Shown: in pieces, positions 60,963 to 64,000 of the stretch | Layout: each line of letters starts with the position of its first letter | Position numbering within the stretch: the stretch's first letter is position 1 | Source of the DNA: Fretibacter rubidus | Lineage (GTDB): Bacteria > Pseudomonadota > Alphaproteobacteria > Caulobacterales > Maricaulaceae | Direction of reading: 5' to 3' | DNA: 64,000 nt | Assembly (NCBI RefSeq): GCF_041429785.1 | Contig: NZ_CP163423.1 | Location: forward strand, 806,001 to 870,000 | Translations under genes and position numbers: made by a program | Notes under the pieces: model-generated | Told to the model about the DNA's origin: nothing | The model's database searches: none | The model's input: the letters and a program-made list of their open reading frames with translations, nothing else

Positions 60963-61314
60963 CTTTGACGTGGCCCTGGGCGATATGCTCGCCGAGGACG
61001 ACCTTGATTATATTGACGGTCAACTCGATACGACTAATTATTTCAAAGAAGCCTTTGGCAGTTTGGGTGGTCCCGGAAAAGCCCTTTACCGTTTGACATG
61101 GGGGGGGATAATGATTTTTTCAGCGGGTCTCATTTTCTGTATCTGGAAGATGTTCGGCGCGGATAATCTACGCGATCAAATCCTCTTTGCGACCTTTGCT
61201 GTCATGCTCAATTCCGCGCAAATTGCGCTGAAGCTCTGGTATAATATGCGCCTAAACCGCCAAGCCATGATGCGCGAAATTAAGCGCCTACATTTGGCCG
61301 TCGCACGGGGGTAA
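60943..61314 (+). CDS. Small membrane protein coexpressed with the sigma factor
   Basis: From ATG 60943, with GGAG six bases upstream, the protein has 123 residues. It has an acidic N-terminus (FDVALGDMLAEDDLDYIDG), two membrane helices at ~50-70 (TWGGIMIFSAGLIFCIW) and ~80-100 (ILFATFAVMLNSAQIALKL), and a basic tail (MRLNRQAMMREIKRLHLA). It resembles the DUF6768-type proteins of this bacterial group, though that label is from memory. Overlap with the sigma factor gene suggests a regulatory partner such as an anti-sigma factor. That role is inferred. Confidence 0.75.
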   Translation: MTSKKPDFDVALGDMLAEDDLDYIDGQLDTTNYFKEAFGSLGGPGKALYRLTWGGIMIFSAGLIFCIWKMFGADNLRDQILFATFAVMLNSAQIALKLWYNMRLNRQAMMREIKRLHLAVARG

Positions 61315-61353
61315 TTCAAACCTCAATAAAAGAAAAATATGGCGGGCCAAAAG

Positions 61354-61388
61354 AAAAACCCGGCGGGAACGTGTCCGGCCGGGCTTTT
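61354..61388. terminator. Bidirectional terminator hairpin
   Basis: AAAAA then CCCGGC, and GCCGGG then CTTTT, form a GC-rich stem with A run before and T run after, so it can work on both strands. It lies between the convergent sigma-partner gene and bamE, exactly where one is needed. Confidence 0.75.
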
Positions 61389-61409
61389 CGAGGTGGCTTA
61401 ACTGACGGA

Positions 61410-61952
61410 TTATCGACCGCCGGCTGGGCCGCCTCCCCCCCCTGGGATGTCTTGCTGTCCGCCGCCGAGGCGGTCGGTTGGCAATCGGCCGACAGAGCCG
61501 AAGACTTGTTCCAGCACGGATAATTCGCGTCCGCGCGTGGGTGTTTTGCGATCAGAATAATTGACGTAGCGCCCATCTTCAATGCCGTATTCGGCCACTT
61601 TTTGGACTTGGCCGTCTTCATTAAAGGAAATGGCGGTAATGGTGCGTTCTTCGACAATGGGCCGTAGATAAGCAAAGCGCTGTCGCACACTGTTCATATA
61701 ATACCATGTGTCGGTCGCGATATCTTCGTCAAAGGTGCCTTTAATGGACGGATTGCCGAGGCGGGCAATCACGCTGGCTTTGGTATCGACATTGGGTTCA
61801 ACCGCTTGGGGTTTTTCCTCTGTCGCGACATAGCCGTGGGTGCGTAAAATAGGGTTGCAGGCGGATAAGCTCAGCCCAATTGCGGTGAGCGCCAAGACCT
61901 TGAGGCTATGCGTCGTTAGCGGTTTTAATATCATGCGCGTCATACTCGCCAT
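61410..61952 (-). CDS. bamE: Outer-membrane assembly lipoprotein BamE
   Basis: The frame is open further upstream; ATG 61952 (180 aa) puts a normal signal peptide (SLKVLALTAIGLSLSAC) near the start. BamE features follow: HGYVATEEKPQAVEPNVDT, SVIARLGNPSIKGTFDEDIA and TWYYMNSVRQRFAYLRP. A Gly-rich tail after GRLPTDRLGGG ends the protein and is longer than usual. BamE is a lipoprotein of the BAM complex that inserts outer-membrane beta-barrels. In alphaproteobacteria bamE lies divergent from a UQCC-type gene and plsX, as here. Confidence 0.88.
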   Translation of the reverse strand: MASMTRMILKPLTTHSLKVLALTAIGLSLSACNPILRTHGYVATEEKPQAVEPNVDTKASVIARLGNPSIKGTFDEDIATDTWYYMNSVRQRFAYLRPIVEERTITAISFNEDGQVQKVAEYGIEDGRYVNYSDRKTPTRGRELSVLEQVFGSVGRLPTDRLGGGQQDIPGGGGGPAGGR

Positions 61953-62046
61953 TAGGGGGTCTTTGTCTTGCCTTGCGGCTGATAAATCCCTACCTAAACC
62001 CGAGACGTTGTGCAAGTGACTGTCTGTAATTTAATGGAACACAAAT

Positions 62047-62613
62047 ATGGCTGGATTTCTAAAAAAGCTCTTTGGCGGCGGTAATAATGCGGCCAAAACA
62101 GACGCAGAGCGTATCTACCGTACATTAATGGGGGCGGCGCGTAATCCAGCGTTTTACGGGGCGGATAAGGCACTTGATAATTACGACGGGCGTATTGATG
62201 TGCTGACCCTTCACCTATCCGTTGTGTTGCACGCGCTAAATGATCACGCCGAGCAAGGCAAGCGCCTTTCGCAAGCGATTTACGAGATTATGCGCGATGA
62301 TTTTGATGTGGCGCTGCGCGAAGAAGGGTTATCTGACACTGGCGTGATGAAACGCATTAAGCCGATGATTCGCCTGTTTTACACGCGTATCAAAGCTTAC
62401 ACTGACGCTTTTATTGCGGGTGAACGTAAAGCGGCGCTAGAGGCGGCTCTGCGCAGCGGATTGCTTGTAGATCAAGGGGCTGATTTTGCACCTGCGCTGG
62501 CAGATTATACGCTCGCGTTTCGGGATAATTTGAACGGCAAATCACTGGGTGATATTGCGCTGGCGTCTTTTGATATACCGCCTCTACCTACACAGGCGCC
62601 GAGCGCCGCTTAA
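62047..62613 (+). CDS. Ubiquinol-cytochrome c chaperone family protein (CBP3/UQCC1-like)
   Basis: This 188-residue protein matches the CBP3 family: FLKKLFGGG start, AERIYRTLMGAARNPAFYG, GRIDVLTLHLSVVLHAL, FDVALREEGLSDTGVMKRIK and RLFYTRIKAYTDAF. Family members assist assembly of the cytochrome bc1 complex; mitochondrial CBP3 is the relative. No membrane helix, so peripheral. It is usually followed by a DUF177 (YceD-like) gene and plsX; here plsX follows directly after 91 bases with no DUF177 gene. Confidence 0.88.
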   Translation: MAGFLKKLFGGGNNAAKTDAERIYRTLMGAARNPAFYGADKALDNYDGRIDVLTLHLSVVLHALNDHAEQGKRLSQAIYEIMRDDFDVALREEGLSDTGVMKRIKPMIRLFYTRIKAYTDAFIAGERKAALEAALRSGLLVDQGADFAPALADYTLAFRDNLNGKSLGDIALASFDIPPLPTQAPSAA

Positions 62614-62704
62614 CGCAGTTTCATAAATCATGATTAGGCATGACGGCTTGGCTGCGCTATAGCTGCGACACATTATACGGCTAATCATAAGAATAGGGAG
62701 CGCT

Positions 62705-63757
62705 ATGCTGGACGGCTTGATCATATCAATCGATGCAATGGGCGGGGACGATGCGCCCGATGTTGTGATCAAGGGGCTGGAGTATTTCCTTAAAACGACG
62801 GGCAAACAACGCAAAGCGCGGTTCTTGTTGCATGGTGATCAGGCGGCGATCAACACGCTGCTGGCTAAAGCGCCGCTGACCAAGGCGCGGTCCGAGATTC
62901 GCCATAGCGATAGCTCTATTGAAATGGACGCCAAACCTTCCCAAGCCCTGCGCCGGGGGAAGGGCTCGTCCATGTGGAATGCCATTCAATCCGTGAAATC
63001 CGGCGAGGCAGAGATTGTCGTCTCGGCGGGCAATACGGGCGCGTTGATGGCCATGTCGATGATGATATTAAAGCGCAAACAGGGCGTGCAGCGTCCCGCG
63101 CTTGCCGCCAGCTGGCCGAATGAAGGCGGCACATCGGTCGTGCTAGATGTGGGCGCGAATGTGGATGCGGACGCTGGGCAATTAACCGAATTTGCCGTAT
63201 TGGGCGAAGCCTTTTACCGCGCGCTTTATAAAACAGACCGCCCGCGCGTGAGCCTGCTAAACGTCGGGACCGAAGATCAAAAGGGCAATGCCGTTATTAA
63301 AGCCGCCCATGAGCGACTATCCGAGAGCCAATTGGGCCTAAATTATATCGGCTATGTCGAAGGGTCTGACATATCGCTCGGCGGGGCAGAGGTGATAGTG
63401 ACCGACGGCTTTACAGGCAATATCGCGCTGAAAACAGCCGAAGGCACAGCCAAGTTGGTCGGGCGTTATATGAAAGACGCGCTGCAAGGCTCATGGTGGT
63501 CAAAGTTTACGGCGTTCCTGAATATGCGGGCTTTGCTCGCTTTGAAAAAACGGATCGACCCCAGCGGTTTTAACGGTGCTGTGTTCTTGGGGTTAAACGG
63601 CGTGGTGATTAAATCCCACGGCGGTACGGATGCCAAGGGCTATGCCAATGCCGTCAATATCGCCATTGGTCTGGCCGAGAGTGATTTTTTACAGACAATT
63701 GACGTGACCCTCGAAGCGCTGCACGATGAAGATGATAACATCGGATTTATAAAATAA
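62705..63757 (+). CDS. plsX: Phosphate acyltransferase PlsX
   Basis: This 350-residue enzyme makes acyl-phosphate from acyl-ACP for phospholipid synthesis. It opens with the canonical [20 protein letters not shown], has [20 protein letters not shown] (~100), [32 protein letters not shown] (~148) and [17 protein letters not shown] (~233). Full length. The stop overlaps the fabH start as TAATG. A strong AGGGAG lies upstream of its ATG. Confidence 0.96.
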   Translation: MLDGLIISIDAMGGDDAPDVVIKGLEYFLKTTGKQRKARFLLHGDQAAINTLLAKAPLTKARSEIRHSDSSIEMDAKPSQALRRGKGSSMWNAIQSVKSGEAEIVVSAGNTGALMAMSMMILKRKQGVQRPALAASWPNEGGTSVVLDVGANVDADAGQLTEFAVLGEAFYRALYKTDRPRVSLLNVGTEDQKGNAVIKAAHERLSESQLGLNYIGYVEGSDISLGGAEVIVTDGFTGNIALKTAEGTAKLVGRYMKDALQGSWWSKFTAFLNMRALLALKKRIDPSGFNGAVFLGLNGVVIKSHGGTDAKGYANAVNIAIGLAESDFLQTIDVTLEALHDEDDNIGFIK

Positions 63758-64000
63758 TGTCTTCTGCGCCTAAGCCTCACGCTGCTAACCCTGTGAAACG
63801 CTCTGTCATTTGTGGTATTGGGCATTACTTGCCAGATAACATTGTCACCAATGACGAGCTTTCCAAGCGGGTCGATACAACGGATGAATGGATCCGTGAA
63901 CGCACGGGTATTCGTCAGCGTCATATTGCGCGCGACGGTCAAACGACATCAGACCTTGCAACACGCGCGGCAGAGGCTGCCTTGAACGATGCGGGCTTAA
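63757..64000 (+). CDS. fabH: Beta-ketoacyl-ACP synthase III, 3' end cut by window edge
   Basis: The ATG at 63757 overlaps plsX, and 81 codons are visible before the window ends. [38 protein letters not shown] and [18 protein letters not shown] are the standard KASIII N-terminus. The catalytic cysteine, His and Asn lie beyond the edge. FabH condenses acetyl-CoA with malonyl-ACP to start fatty-acid synthesis. The plsX-fabH pairing is standard. Confidence 0.95.
   Translation, partial: MSSAPKPHAANPVKRSVICGIGHYLPDNIVTNDELSKRVDTTDEWIRERTGIRQRHIARDGQTTSDLATRAAEAALNDAGL

Overview
The window looks like chromosomal DNA of a marine alphaproteobacterium, probably from the Hyphomonadaceae/Maricaulales/Robiginitomaculum group. 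Three things suggest this: the order nrdR-ribD-ribE-ribB-ribH-nusB-thiL and later bamE-UQCC-plsX-fabH, a Tad/Cpa pilus operon, and a polysaccharide-utilisation block aimed at sulfated, rhamnose-rich algal glycan. The taxonomic placement is inferred from gene order and protein style, not from a marker gene. No rRNA or tRNA gene and no CRISPR array was seen. One structural RNA (RNase P RNA) is present.

Region 1 (1-17.1 kb) is an algal-polysaccharide locus. On the plus strand lie a 5'-cut rhamnulose-phosphate aldolase/dehydrogenase fusion, an L-rhamnose isomerase, an FMN L-lactate dehydrogenase-like enzyme and a DeoR-type regulator. Together they would take L-rhamnose to DHAP plus pyruvate; the kinase is not in view. 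On the minus strand lie an FGE-type sulfatase-activating lipoprotein, two S1 sulfatases, a BNR-4/PL24-PL25-like lipoprotein (candidate ulvan lyase) and a GH78 alpha-L-rhamnosidase. A secreted lipoprotein of unknown function and a Gfo/Idh/MocA oxidoreductase accompany them on the plus strand. Rhamnose plus sulfate plus lyase points to ulvan. The enzyme block is bounded by wreckage: a frameshifted conjugative relaxase, a possible IS66 scrap, and aldo/keto reductase, small membrane protein and solute-binding protein remnants. This suggests it arrived on a mobile element.

Region 2 (19.3-32.7 kb) holds a 3342-residue YD-repeat (Rhs-like) polymorphic toxin. It carries a LysM domain, an Ala/Gly-rich hydrophobic region, a pretoxin Hint protease and an AT-richer C-terminal tip with a possible Cys-His-Asp active site. 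Two small envelope proteins follow and are candidate immunity proteins. Next come a LuxE/ANL-type adenylating enzyme and a decayed IS3-type orfA.

Region 3 (33.0-39.6 kb) is a compact six-gene minus-strand operon: coiled-coil protein, 379-aa protein, AAA+ ATPase, 488-aa protein, small two-TM protein and DUF1523 membrane protein. It is the best candidate for an undescribed system. Region 4 (39.9-48.0 kb) is a Tad/Cpa secretion operon, cpaB-cpaC-(short cpaD)-cpaE-cpaF-tadB-tadC-tadD, with no pilin or prepilin peptidase in view.

Region 5 (48.1-64 kb) is housekeeping: a D-aminoacylase-type amidohydrolase, a BASS transporter, rnpB followed by two tandem hairpin repeats, an M28 peptidase, glyA, a CBS protein, a thioesterase, nrdR and the riboflavin operon with nusB and thiL. 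An ECF-like sigma factor with a membrane partner, bamE, a cytochrome bc1 chaperone, plsX and the start of fabH follow. In the riboflavin operon RibD has only its reductase domain and RibB carries a GTP-cyclohydrolase-like domain without zinc cysteines. Complementary enzymes should therefore exist elsewhere in the genome.
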